This document shows positions 46,819-60,039 of a stretch of 64,000 nucleotides of DNA, piece by piece. Numbering within the stretch: the first letter of the stretch is position 1; each line of letters opens with the position of its first letter. A program made the translations under genes and the position numbers. Source of the stretch: Sphaerosporella brunnea (taxonomy: Eukaryota > Ascomycota > Pezizomycetes > Pezizales > Pyronemataceae). The notes beneath the pieces were generated by a model. It worked only from the letters and a program-made list of their open reading frames with translations, searched no databases and was not told the origin of the DNA. The DNA lies in the NCBI GenBank assembly GCA_008704415.1, contig VXIS01000172.1:35097-99096 (forward strand), read 5' to 3'.

Positions 46819-49161
46819 ATGGACTGTCTGAACGCAATCCTTCGTCGAGGCTGGTTCCAAAAGCCCCAGACAGCAATTGAAGATGGCCACAAACAATATA
46901 CCGAGCACGAAGTAGAACCACCACAGGTCCCAAAGCCCAGTGTCTGGCTCCCCGAGGGAGACACCGAACAGGACGAAAACCTTTGTTCCCTTTGCCGTAG
47001 GCTTGATTTCCGGACAATACTAACACATGGGGTGGCCACCGACGAATGCATACCTCTCGGGTTCTTCGTGGACCTTCTGCAGAGGAGCAGCAGTTGCGGG
47101 TTCTGCAGGCTTGCAACCACGGCCATCGTCCGGGGCTGGAAATCGTTCGTGCCCGACTGGGAAGCGTGCGAGGGAGTGGAGCGTGTCCAGTGTGAGCTCC
47201 GTTGCGTCAGAGTCTGGGCCCCGGCCCCATCATCACCCGCCCGCTTCCTGCAAGTCCGAGTGGATCGGTTGCCTCCCAAAATCGCCGAGAGCAAAGTTCG
47301 TTCGGGCCGAGTGGATCGCAACGTCATTTTTCTGCTTGCCGACGATGCGCACCTCGTCGGGCTGGAACCGCGATACCACAACAGACCGGTCCCCAAAAAC
47401 TACGCCGAAGTCTCCGGGATGAAGGAGTGGTTGTCTGTCTGCAAAGAGTTCCATGCGGCTGAATGCGCGAAGGAGATAGACGAGAACATGAGTAAAGCCC
47501 CGTCTTCTCTCCGAGTCATCGATATCCAAGAAAATCGATTGGTCCCCGTCAAGTCGAGTCCCTCCGAGAAGCCGCTACCATTTGTCGCATTGAGTTATGT
47601 GTGGGGGGATGTTTCCACGGTGGCGCAATATCGAACAGAAATATCAAATTTCCGCCGGCGGACGGAGAAAGGCGGACTTGATGGTGTTTCTTTTCCAAGG
47701 ACGATTCAGGACGCCATTGTGTTGGTTGGTCTGTTGGGGGAGAGGTATTTGTGGATCGACGCGGTGTGCATTATTCAGGACGACGGCGACGATCAGGCCG
47801 CCCAGATCCACAGCATGAATATTATTTATGGGGCATCTTACCTGACGGTGGTTGGTGCAGGAGGCGACAGTGCTAATGTAGGACTCACCCGTGCCCACCC
47901 CGGTTCCCCCTCCAAAGACGTGGTATCCACGATGGAGACTATACAAGGCATACGAATGATGTTGCCGCTGCCGCCACTTCCGGAGGCCCTCCGGACAACC
48001 CGGTGGATTACGCGCGGATGGACTTATCAAGAACGATTGCTGCCTGCTCGTCGTCTCTATTTCACCCCCGAACAGGTCTATTTTGAATGCCGAAGGTGTT
48101 CCTGGAGTGAAGACGTTGTTGCCGAGGAGCGGACTTTCGAACGGAACAAAGACCAAGCCAGCGCTTCGGGCGGAAACCAGCTGAGGAGACGGTCCTTTCG
48201 CACTCGCTGGGGTGATACCAGCAGTCTCTTCCTCGAGGACTATGGGAGAAGGGTAGCGGAGTACACGAAGCGGAACGTATCATTCGACTCCGATGTGCTC
48301 AACGCCTTCATGGGAGTGGCCAATGTGTGGGTGGAAAGTTGGGGTGTCCAGAACAGACTTTTCTACGGGCTACCTGGCGCCCACATCGAATCGGCGCTTC
48401 TTTGGCAGCCAAAGGCCGAGCTTGTGCGGCGGAATTCAGGAGAAAACGGGGTTCACCTCCCCAGCTGGTCCTGGGCTGGCTGGCGTGGTCAGATTACCTA
48501 CAGCGACAGGAATTATTGGATGAGCATCGGTCCCTGGCCCTGCGGTCTCATCGAGGAGTCGGTGGTGCCAGAATGGATCTTGCACACTTCAAACACCGAA
48601 TCACAACGTCTGGAGGTGAAAGCGGCGCGGAAGTGGAAGCGAGCTCCGGGTGAAAAGCCATTATCCAGACCACCACCGGTCCCGCCATCTCTATTATCTC
48701 CCATCGGCGATGCTGCTCGCCCTGCAAATATCCACGGCGGCGTTTTGGAGTTCCTCACTACGTCTGCCTTCTTCAAGGTCCGCACAGGCAGCGAACATGG
48801 CAAAAAGTGCTATTGCTACGATGGGGGAAAGCCCCCGCACGAGCACGCCGATATGATCCATCTCATCGTTGATGCGCGAGGCAACGCCGCCGGAAACATC
48901 TTTCTTGATCGCAAAACCCTCGAGATAACCGACATTTGCAACACAGCATGCGAATTCATCATTCTTTCCAGATCAGGAGGAGGCGAAACGACTTGTCCAG
49001 GGCTCAATGAAGAACTTTATCCACACCTGGAGTTTTGTTTGTTCGATACCATGTTGATTGAGTGGAGGGATGGGTTGGCGTATAGATTGGGCTTGGGGAA
49101 GATTCATGAGGATGCATGGGTGCAGGCAGAGCCGAAGTGGAAGCGGATTTTCTTATCATAA
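46819..49161 (+). CDS. HET-domain (heterokaryon incompatibility) protein, 780 aa
   Basis: A single long exon. The start MDCLNAILRRGWF is preferred over an in-frame ATG at 46726 that adds 31 residues of unconserved sequence. The N-terminal third has a zinc-like cysteine group (LCSLCRRLDF...SSCGFCRLA). The HET domain spans about residues 255-420: PFVALSYVWGD, FPRTIQDAI, YLWIDAVCIIQDD, MNIIYGASYLTVV, then the RGWTYQERLLPARRLYF motif. HET proteins trigger cell death on contact with incompatible partners; the domain alone can be toxic when overexpressed (family knowledge). The region after it (about 470-780) is the usual variable C-terminus. No intron is needed. Confidence 0.92.
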   Translation: MDCLNAILRRGWFQKPQTAIEDGHKQYTEHEVEPPQVPKPSVWLPEGDTEQDENLCSLCRRLDFRTILTHGVATDECIPLGFFVDLLQRSSSCGFCRLATTAIVRGWKSFVPDWEACEGVERVQCELRCVRVWAPAPSSPARFLQVRVDRLPPKIAESKVRSGRVDRNVIFLLADDAHLVGLEPRYHNRPVPKNYAEVSGMKEWLSVCKEFHAAECAKEIDENMSKAPSSLRVIDIQENRLVPVKSSPSEKPLPFVALSYVWGDVSTVAQYRTEISNFRRRTEKGGLDGVSFPRTIQDAIVLVGLLGERYLWIDAVCIIQDDGDDQAAQIHSMNIIYGASYLTVVGAGGDSANVGLTRAHPGSPSKDVVSTMETIQGIRMMLPLPPLPEALRTTRWITRGWTYQERLLPARRLYFTPEQVYFECRRCSWSEDVVAEERTFERNKDQASASGGNQLRRRSFRTRWGDTSSLFLEDYGRRVAEYTKRNVSFDSDVLNAFMGVANVWVESWGVQNRLFYGLPGAHIESALLWQPKAELVRRNSGENGVHLPSWSWAGWRGQITYSDRNYWMSIGPWPCGLIEESVVPEWILHTSNTESQRLEVKAARKWKRAPGEKPLSRPPPVPPSLLSPIGDAARPANIHGGVLEFLTTSAFFKVRTGSEHGKKCYCYDGGKPPHEHADMIHLIVDARGNAAGNIFLDRKTLEITDICNTACEFIILSRSGGGETTCPGLNEELYPHLEFCLFDTMLIEWRDGLAYRLGLGKIHEDAWVQAEPKWKRIFLS

Positions 49162-49608
49162 AGGGTCTTCCGTCGTTGTGCGTTTTCAGTTCAGTTGGTT
49201 AAAGTTATGGCAATGACACAAAAGTTTGCATTGTCGTAGTCGTGCGCATACAGCATCGTATCTCACTCGTGCAAGTGTAACGGTTTCTCAAGCGCGCGGG
49301 CGCGTCAAGGCGGCAAAAAATTGGACGGCTAGTGGGGACGGTACTGCATGGTGGGGGTCAGAACGCGTTTTCTTTCCTTAGTAGCTACTTATCTCTGCAA
49401 GTGCGCATGGTATACTCCCATGCATAGTGCAATCCGATTGAGGAGCTTCGTCCGGAAATCTTCCGGATGAAAAGCCTCCTCCCCAATGAGAAAAGTGGGC
49501 CAACATTATATGCGCACGTAGATACTTCGTGCATTATCCACCTTCCTTCTCCCAAAAATATGGATAGCTCGGGTGTAACTACGAAACTTCTTTCGTAGCA
49601 CACATAGT
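49162..49608. other. Intergenic, no gene seen
   Basis: 3' flank of the HET gene and the pre-insertion target of the LINE fragment. Confidence 0.5.
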
Positions 49609-49744
49609 TGCAAGGAGTTATGTCCTCTTTCCTTTAGAGACCCGACTGTAGGCCTAAGGCCTAAGGGTAGTCTGCATGTACCTTATATGTCATGGCCGCA
49701 AGCGGCCGAATACAGTATGATCAAAACAAAAAATGCAAGGAGTT
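49609..49744 (+). mobile_element. LINE 3'-end insertion (114 bp) with 11-bp target duplication
   Basis: TGCAAGGAGTT at 49609-49619 is repeated at 49734-49744. Between them is the plus-strand LINE 3' UTR (GGCCGCAAGCGGCCGAATAC) ending in AAAACAAAAAA. It is an extreme 5' truncation of the same family as at 20.3 and 29.2 kb. Confidence 0.85.
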
Positions 49745-52588
49745 CTGATGTTCCAACATGCGTTGATCCGATGCGCCTAGGTACCTACTTGGTAGGTAAT
49801 CGAGAAAATATCCACCCGTCCTGCCTCTTTTATACCAGGTAGGCCAAACATTTCTCCGTGCCGAGCCGAAACCTAAGCAACCTGTGATAAACCCCGTAAC
49901 AAGAATGTATGTACTATATCGGCAGCGGGCACGGTGAGACTGTGAGACGGTTTGCACTTGATCGGCCTCGAACACACACCGCTCCATTTCTCGCCTCCAG
50001 AAAATGGCTTCTGGAGGCTCGGCTCCTGTAGATCCTGGTCCAATCGCCGTGGACCTGAACGAGGTCTAACAAGCCTCGCTGCTTCACCATCGCAGGATGA
50101 ACTTGGGCCATGTATACACCTGTAATATTTCGGGAGCTTCGTTTGTGGTGCGATATCGCCCTGCATACATCGTAATCGGATATGTACCTGCTCATGCTTA
50201 ACGAGCGGCGGCTCGTCGGTTAAGTGGGTGTGCACAGACGGCATGGGATTCTCCGGTCAGAGCATAGACATTGTAGATTGCAGGGCACGATCGGTATTTT
50301 TCGCGGGAGGTTCTTAGAGAGCCCACGGATACCGGGATCGGCTCTTACTGAGTTTGGTAAGTTCCAGACTGTCCTGTCTATCTTTGTCGCTCATCATCGA
50401 GCCAGAAGTCGAAGACGGGGGTTTCGCCGTTTCGGTGAAGGCGAGTCTGTGTGATCTGTGGTCCTCGCCCGCCATCTCTGGAGCCGGATCGCCCACGCCA
50501 GGACTGAACCCGGCGGGCGTGGGATCCAGATTGGCGAGCCTTCCTGGACCTGAGGCGTCTCGGTACCGGTCGGTTGAACTGCCCTTTCGCTAAACCGACC
50601 CTGTCCGTGACCCCAAGGCCAAGCTACTAGTGACCGGCGGGTTAGTGGGGTCAGTTGCGGGGAAAGCTATTGAACGTTCCAATTTCCAACTGTCCCTCCT
50701 TTTATATGGTCTTGAATAGGCACGTTGGTTGGATACTTGGAACAAATCTTTCCAAATCTACGAGGTACTAAGCTGTGGAAATTCCTGCCAGTTAAACTTG
50801 CGCATCGTCAAATCTTTGGGTGACAAGCAGAGACATCCACGACGATCCACTGTGCAAACCATATGTTTTCCATCGACGCAGCACGTTGTATCGGGGAGAT
50901 CGATGGATCGAGGGCCACCTCACAGCAAATCATCTAATAGATGGCTTACTGACAGCCAGTTGGGGTCAATCGAGACAACAATTTGAACTAAAGGCCACAG
51001 CTTCCCCGCTGACCTGCGGTCAGGGTCAGGTCATCTGATTTCGGCTTATAGGCCCAGCAGCCAAAATCAATACCTCCGCCTTTCCACTTCCGCCGCCTTT
51101 AGCACGGCTAAAGGCGTATGTGGTGCGGCACCGGCCTACACATATCGGACGTCTCGGTAAATTGACGGTTGAAAGGTTTCTCGGGCTTACACGTGGGTTT
51201 CCGTCGTCCGGAAGATCTCAAAACACATATGCCCATGCATCAGCGCCGGCCCACCTTTCATGCGATCCCTTCTTTCAATTGGTCTCAAGGCTCGATCAAG
51301 AACAGGATAGAGCACATCACAAGGCCTCCCTGGTAGCAATGTGTGCGCAGAAATACGGGTCGCTGGTGGGTTAGGGTTGGACCGTGCGTTCCTACACTTA
51401 GCATGATATACGGGCTGATCGGCATAATAGACATTTGCTAGCCCTGTGATCTCAGTCTAGCGGCCACGCGGCGACGCGTCAGGCGATTGACCGCCTACAT
51501 ACATGGAAAATTGGTGTGGTTCAACCGTGGTTGTAGCAATAGGAGTTCAAACGCTGAGATAGGAGATTCTGCAGTTCTCCCTTGCAAACAGACACAACTA
51601 CAGTACTATTACAACGCCGCTTACAAAAGCATACGCGGAAAAGCGATTTGCCAAGAGCCCAGCTGGCTTAGTACCTAGTTGAGGGGGTTTAAACGCCTAG
51701 TTGGATGTACTCTACATAGTTCGCTCGTTACAACAGGATCATCCCTTGGGGGATCGCTTAGTGCTGCGGGATAAGAGAACATCACTTGGTCCTCAACCGA
51801 GACGAACCCTGTGGGGTCGATGAGGTGAGATAAATAGACAGTTGGTCTTCCCCCAAGGGGCGGGCAATATCTTCGCCGCGGTTCCTGGGAGGGTCTAGCT
51901 TGGGTCCCCACAATGACCTAAGTGACCTACGTTACGTACTCGTCCCGGCCCAAGCGCCGCATGAACAGCAATTAGGCCGGCATGGCATGCTACTACCTAT
52001 TCTAGTGGCGTCAAGCACCCGGAGTCCGGAGCTCGGCCCAGAGTCTACATCCGCATTTAGCATGGGTTTAAGCATAAAAACGTCGAGCTACGCAACGCTG
52101 CTAGACACGCCGGTGCTTCACTAAAGCGCCATTAAAATGCCACTCGCAATAGCTCACTGAGAGTTGCAAACCCCCCCCCCCCCCGTTGGAGACCCTGTTG
52201 TTCTTGTATATACCAGCTGCAGGTAACATTGAAACGCACTTGCATAGTGAACTTTCCATATTGCATATTGTGGCTTGCAGGCTACTACTAGCAGTAGCCA
52301 TGCCAAGATCCTGGCATTTGAGCTGCCAACTACTCTCCTTCACCGGCAGTATGCCTCTAATAATCCAGTGGAATTGACAACAGGTAGCTAGATGTGGAAA
52401 TTGTTGTTAGCAGCTTCCGAAACACACACCTTTTATTCCGTGGATCCTCTGCAGTACGGCCCCGCCTTCGGCATGAGACTTTGGACCCCACATCGGCAGC
52501 ATCAAAAGCTTTCACTTTTTTAAGGACCATGCCCCAGACTAAATTACAAACCTTATCCTAACATTGTCCGCCTGCTCATTACAGAATC
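49745..52588. other. Long intergenic stretch, no gene seen
   Basis: About 2.8 kb with only short unsupported frames. It holds a small perfect hairpin at 51094-51116 (CGCCTTTAGC / GCTAAAGGCG, loop ACG) and a C15-like run near 52170. Confidence 0.45.
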
Positions 52589-54450
<1,862 letters not shown>

Positions 54451-54989
54451 ACTCGGAGCCTGGAGCTAGTGGAAGGCTGAGGCAACCATTTCTGGGATAC
54501 GAGGTTTCCGGTGATCCAGCACTCAGGAGTGTTTTGATTTTGGGAGTCGGATGCATATGGTAGCATGTTTTTGGGTCTTTGTCGCATAACGCATACCATA
54601 AGCATATGACTAAATAAATATAATAGTATCCCCTGCAGTGTCGATAGTGCTAGATAGGACTACACGGCGCTACTAGCAGTATTATTAAGAACAACTGCTA
54701 TTTTTGGGTTCCGAGTGATATCAAAAGCATGCGCCCGGCCTTCCTACGCCCGGGAAGCCTGCAACACCCACCCGTTTGGAAGGAACAAAAAAATACCAAA
54801 AAATAAATAAATGATTTGCCGTTAAAAGCACGCTGGACAGAAATATAGCTGGCAGTATTTACAAGACCACCTTGTTGTTTTTGCCATGCCTTTCTCCCCT
54901 GCTTTTCGCCTATCAAATCTACACCGCACACACTGTGTTCGAGCCTTCTCAGCGTTTCCTCCAACGTTCCTTGCCTCTCCTGTCGCCTT
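54451..54989. other. Intergenic, no gene seen
   Basis: 3' flank of the oxidase gene; nothing else supported. Confidence 0.5.
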
Positions 54990-55202
54990 TCAGGCTCTCG
55001 CCTCATCGCTTTCTTGGCATCCGTAGTTATAATATTTTTGATTGCTTGTGGCTATGTTTTCTTGGGCAACAATGATTGGCTGCCCACACTCGCATATTCC
55101 CACTCTTCTACTAACCGTCGTCTTATTCTCTGCCGCAGGTGGACCTTCTGCTACCGGTGGACCTTCTGCCTTGCGCTTTCGCGGCCGCAAGACTGGTGGC
55201 AT
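54990..55202 (-). pseudogene. Possible GRF-type zinc-finger fragment
   Basis: A minus-strand frame starting MPPVLRPRKRKAEGPPVAEG has a basic, Pro/Ala-rich head and then ICECGQPIIVAQ...NQKYYNYGC, which recalls the first part of a GRF zinc finger (CxCG ... N..YY.C). The distal Cys and the Phe-Trp motif are missing before the stop at 54990, so it is either a remnant or a chance frame. Confidence 0.3.
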
Positions 55203-55259
55203 AGTAGCGGTGGGTGGCGACACCAAAAATGGGCGATTCAGTGACGTGTGTGCATCCAA

Positions 55260-55571
55260 CTGTGGAAAGGTTCGAGAGCATCAAAACTGCACCCATTAGA
55301 GGTCATGGACTGTGAGAATTTCGGCTAGCAGCCTGAGGCAGCGGGCTCTTACTGGTCGGTGACGCAGCAGAACACGAGCGCCACGGGATATTAGGGCGGG
55401 TAGCGGGTCGGGGGTGGGAGACGTGGTGAATGGTTGAACGGGGGTGGGATGGGGGCGGTGGCAATTTGAGCGGGCGTCGCTCACCTACGGTCACTCACCG
55501 ATGAGGTTGAACGAGCCAATGACATGCACGCACTAATCTCAGTAGCTTCTCTTTTAGCCTGTGTAGTGCTA
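55260..55571. other. Intergenic, no gene seen
   Basis: No supported feature. Confidence 0.45.
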
Positions 55572-55686
55572 CCGCATAAACTCGCGAACAAGAGACTGGG
55601 CTAAGTCACTGCGCCATGTAGGCTTAGTGACTTTGCCACATGGCGCAGTGACTTAGCCCCAGTCTCTTGTTCGCGAGTTTATGCGG
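55572..55686. mobile_element. 115-bp hairpin MITE, copy 2
   Basis: A nearly perfect palindrome: the left arm CCGCATAAACTCGCGAACAA and onward to GCGCCATGT pairs with the right half over about 50 bp, with one extra C. TA flanks both ends (55570-55571, 55687-55688). Same length and related ends (CCGSATAWACTCG) and centre (GTGACTKTGCCAC) as the element at 31257. Confidence 0.88.
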
Positions 55687-55688
55687 TA

Positions 55689-56476
55689 TCTAGAGTGCCG
55701 GCCACTTAGTTGGGGTAGCGTCTTGGCAAGGCTTGGCAAATGTCCAATCGCTCTGGTTGATGATTAAGCAACGGGTGATGGCTCATGTGTGAAAGTCCCC
55801 GCTCAAACATGAATAACTCACTCTATTTTCATCTGATAACACATTTTCTCTCAGGCAAAAGTTCTTTCTTTAGTACTTCTCGGGTCAAAATCGATAATGA
55901 TGCATTCGGTACACATTTATGCGAGATCATCTAATGTCACTCGACACTGACCTTCCCTAATTGGGTATAGCAAGTGTAATTGAGCCGCACAGAGCCGCTG
56001 TCCAATGCCTCCCGCCGCCACCAAAAACTAGTGATTTTCAAACCTTTTCAGCTCGACAACCACGCCACTAAATTGAAATTTGAAACCTGAGGATTGTTCT
56101 CTGTACTCTATTCTATCGATCTCGGGTCTTTTTTCTCACTCTTTTTATTTTTGTGGGGTGGTGAAAAGGTTGGCGTTGGGGGTTGTTGAGGGCGTCGACC
56201 CCCCTGTCACGCTACCTCAGCTAAGTGACCGGCACTCTAGCACTATTGACACTGCAGGGGATACCTCAGTCTGAAATGCCATGCCTCTGTTGTGCTTTTG
56301 TTCGATCCAACGGCTGAGGGGTCCGATCGACTCCCTGGTCGGATAACGGCCACACCCCGAATGATGGAAAAGGGATAGAGTCTCGCTTCCAATTGAGGGA
56401 CCAATGTTCCTTGCGATGTATGGTGCGATAGATATGAGCCCTTTTTTTCCCCTGCATGAACCATCTGAAGATAATA
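55689..56476. other. Intergenic, no gene seen
   Basis: Contains the left member (56190-56216) of a 26-bp inverted repeat whose partner is at 59134-59159. No gene. Confidence 0.45.
56190..56216 (+). repeat. Inverted repeat, left member, around the rhodopsin-like gene
   Basis: GGGCGTCGACCCCCCTGTCACGCTACC has its inverted partner at 59134-59159, with one substitution and one base less in the C run. Confidence 0.7.
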
Positions 56477-57077
56477 GGGGTGTTCACGACCCCGGAATTC
56501 TTCCGAATTCAACAGAATTCGGCACCTCCATCAAATCAAATAGCCGCCTAAACGTGCGAATTCTTGAAGTAGCTCCGGAGCTGTTTTAACCACAAATTCT
56601 CGGACGAATTCTCGCCATCGTGATCCCTGAACTCAAACTAACCCAAACAGCCACGCAAAAAAAAAAAAAAGATCTTCGTAATCCTTCTGACATCACCAAC
56701 CCCTAAGAAAAATTATCGCCAACCACAACCCCCTCGATGTCTGCAACCAACGAGAATACTGCCCCGGAAAATGAATCCCCTACTGCAGCAGCGCAGCCTG
56801 TGTTAAAAGAAAAAAAAATAAAAATTAAATCGGCTCCGAAGCTTTCCAACTTTTAATCCTGAGTACACACTCCGACTTGTCCAGCATTGCACGGAAAATG
56901 CGCAGTGACGGCCTCTTCTACGATTCGTCCACATCGATTGGAAAGAGGCTCAAAAACAACATGTCACAGCTAATCCGCATCAGGACGTAGTTTTGGGAAA
57001 AGAATTTGACACGCGAAACTTGGGTATTCACGACAAGTCGAAAATTCGTGTTGTAAATTCAGGGTCGTGAACACCCC
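56477..57077. mobile_element. MITE, 601 bp
   Basis: Ends GGGGTGTTCACGACCC are inverted copies, perfect over 16 bp and extending with mismatches to GAATT; TA flanks both sides (56475-56476, 57078-57079). Internal sequence includes a short frame starting MSATNENTAPENESPTAAAQ at about 56737, possibly the leftover N-terminus of a transposase. An A14 run lies at 56656. Confidence 0.8.
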
Positions 57078-57303
57078 TAATGACCCGCTTCAACGTGCAC
57101 GCGTTTTCGAATTTAAGGCTTACGACCTTGCAAGCCAGGCATAAGTACATGCATATATATTAAACATTCCTAGGTATTCATACATAAAAAAAAAATCCGG
57201 AAAAAAAAGGAAAGAAAGAAAGAAAGAAGAAATGAGGTCCCAGCTCCAAAGAATGTATCCTACATGTACAAAGATGTTCAACAAAAGAAAGGCTCATGCA
57301 TGA

Positions 57304-58731
57304 TCAGACCAGCGAAGCATCATCTCTCGTCACGGTGAAGTCGACTGTCTTCACCACCTGCCCGGAGCCCATTTGAGCAAAATCACTCTCCGTTCGTTCC
57401 CTTCGTTCCCGTTCCCTGTCTCGAGAAACTTGGTCCATGATGTTCTCCTCGCTTTCATTCTCTGGAGCCTTGGTCGAAAACACGGCTGAATTGTAGCCCA
57501 GAGACCGTATCCGTCCCTTCGAGCTATTTTGTAGTTCGGGGTTGTTACTGAGCCCATGGCTTGCTCTTTCGAGCTCAAAGTCTTTGGAGTTTTCCCCGAT
57601 TGTCGAGCTGAGGTTGAAAGCTCTCTTCATGAGGACGTTGAGTGCGGGGAGACAAGCCATTATCATAGCGACGTTGATTTCGAGGGAGCTTGTGAGGGCA
57701 ACCGGCATCCAGGTCCTGTTATTCTGGTCAATGGCGGGGGGGTTTTTTTTTTTCATGCAGCCCAAAAATACAGGCAGACATACCAAGAAAAGTCGGTCGG
57801 AGTGTTTCCCCAGGTCACGACAAAAGCGACACGGGCGATGGTGAGGCCCACGGCCATCAAACCAAGCGAGAAGATGACGATCACACCAACTACATTAGCC
57901 GCTCAGCCAGTGCTCACACACCACAGTTATATACGGGGGGGGGGAGGGGGAGTAGAGAGAGGAAAAACTACTCTTTTTTCTTCTCGAGATGTGCAAACCG
58001 GCCAAGATCGGGATAGGAAGCACCACCAGCACCAAATCCGTGGTGATGTAGAAGGCTGCGTTGAAATAGTTAATTTGCAAGATGCGAAGGTACTCGCGCG
58101 AAAAACCTTCTGCGTCCCAGGTGACCTTCTGTGGTTTGCAGAGAACGAAATTGATTACGGTGATTGCGATCGTATGTGCGGTGAGGATCAAAGCAAAGAT
58201 AAGGAGGATTTTCCTGTGCTTGGGGTCTGTCGTAATCCGAGCGTACAAACCCAAGATGCTGAGTTTGAGGGCCCATAACGTCGGCAAGTAGAAGACTTGC
58301 GATATCCATGCCATCTTGAAGATATTCAAAATTTGGTCTTTCTGCAACTCCCATTGGTGAACGCCGGCACCGGACTTGACTAGCATTGGAACAGTCAATG
58401 TCACGCATGTCGAAAAAACCTGCGAGCTCAATCATTAGACCTCCTGCAAGCGCTTCAAGAGCATCGAAGGATGAAAAAGTAAAGAAACCTACCAGCGTTA
58501 CCATCATCATGTAATCATCGGTACCAAAGGCTTTGAGTATGACACCACGGGAGTAGAATCTACGATTCCGTCAGCGTGCTCCACTTCCTGCCGAAAAACT
58601 CTTCCGACTTACCTGACCATGCAGAAGACAACCGCGATAGCATAGAAGACCCAAATCACAATTTGCATTGCGGGTCCTCGGTTTTCGGTGACATTCCGGC
58701 GTTCCGTAACTCGAGCCTGGATGTGCAGCAT
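57304..58731 (-). CDS. Fungal rhodopsin-like seven-helix membrane protein (383 aa, 5 exons)
   Basis: Exons 58613-58731, 58493-58559, 57972-58419, 57784-57889 and 57304-57715, with four GT-AG introns and 384 codons. Hydrophobic helices include MQIVIWVFYAIAVVF, FSTCVTLTVPMLV, VFYLPTLWALKLSILGLYAR, ILLIFALILTAHTIAITVI, TTDLVLVVLPIPILAGL, IGVIVIFSLGLMAVGLTIA and LEINVAMIMACLPALNVL, giving about seven spans. The conserved ALKLSILGLYARI and the CKP motif before helix 5, and the SSLEINVAMI helix 7, are hallmarks of the fungal rhodopsin-domain (PTH11-related) family. A charged cytosolic tail follows. Likely a plasma-membrane receptor-like protein; ligand unknown. Confidence 0.88.
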
Positions 58732-59954
58732 GATGGGCAACTCCAATCGCTACGCGTCTCCGGTACTTTGGTTCGTGGAATTTGGTGGGGGATCGTTGGC
58801 GGTGGTTTTATCTTTCGATCGGGGGGGTTGCGATTATGGTTGAATAGGGGGGTGTGCTCAAGGCGCAAAAACTTCCCGTCGGTGAAACCGTCACCGCCAG
58901 TTTTTGGCCAATGAGAATCGAGCGTCAAACCGGGAGTGCTTTGAGAGACCCGCCGACGAGTGTTTTAAGCAAATTTTTCCTTCGCGCAACGCGAGCCAGC
59001 GAAGACGAGCACACACAAACACGACAAGCCAGCGTCACGGCGCGAGGATGGAATAAGGTTGTGTGGGTGTGGCTCGGTGTTGCGGCTCACCGCAAATCCG
59101 GGGAAGCGAGACATCCATAGTAGACGTCGTAGGGGTAGCGTGACAGGGGGTCAACGCCCGCAATAACCCGCCCCCACGCCGACCTTGATGACACTCCACA
59201 ACGAAGAAAAGAATTCAATCAAGTCCCCGGAAACGATAGAGTGGCATCCAGAGAGCAATCCGTGCGGACTAAAATTCGATTTGGTGGCGTGTCATAAGGG
59301 TTTGAAAAATACAATTTTACTCGATGAAAAAAGAAGTCATCGGACAGGCCGGGTAACCCTGGCCAACGCCCGGTGCTTAGAAGCTCCCCACGCAGCCAAG
59401 CTCCCCCGCAGCTCGCCCGCAGCTCGCCCGCAGCTCCACAACCTCTCCCACAGCCCCGACTACAGTGCCCCCGCAATCTCCTACGTTCAAAGACATGGGG
59501 CGTACAAAACTCTGTGGAGGTAGGTGAAAGGGGCCCGGGTGGGGGCAAGACTAAAGCTGATGAGGAGCCGTAGGGGCTGAAGTTACCCCGCATCGTCGCG
59601 CTGCAATAGTAACCCTAAGAATGATCGATTAGCCCATCGGCTTGAGAAAGATAGAGGAGATGCTTGGGGTCTCAAAGTCCACCGCAAACGACATTTTTCG
59701 CCACGCTATAAAAAACGCAACAGCTAAGCGGAAGGAGGCCCGCGAGCATGCAAGGAACCCATAACTCACGGATTAAAACCCGCATAGTACGGGTGTAAAA
59801 AGCGGTACGGATTTGGAATGCCGTAACCGACGGGTGACGTCCGGGTGAGATGTAGAAAAGACGTGACAAACGGAAACGGGTGCCGTCTGGAACCGCCACC
59901 ACCACCACCGCTCGCAACGGTTGTCCACATCCTCACCCACGCAACGGTCAGTGC
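58732..59954. other. Intergenic, no gene seen
   Basis: Upstream region of the rhodopsin-like gene. A short tandem GCCCGCAGCTC lies at about 59410. No other gene supported. Confidence 0.45.
59134..59159 (-). repeat. Inverted repeat, right member, around the rhodopsin-like gene
   Basis: GGTAGCGTGACAGGGGG followed by TCAACGCCC; reverse complement of the block at 56190. Confidence 0.7.
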
Positions 59955-59994
59955 TACTCGTGCCAAGGTGACGGTAGTCACCTTGGCACGAGTA
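59955..59994. repeat. Perfect palindrome, 18-bp arms, 4-nt loop
   Basis: TACTCGTGCCAAGGTGAC (59955-59972), loop GGTA, and the exact reverse complement 59977-59994. Confidence 0.9.
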
Positions 59995-60039
59995 CTACGA
60001 AGCCAGCAGTCTACAGGAAAGAAATACGATCTGGGTGAT

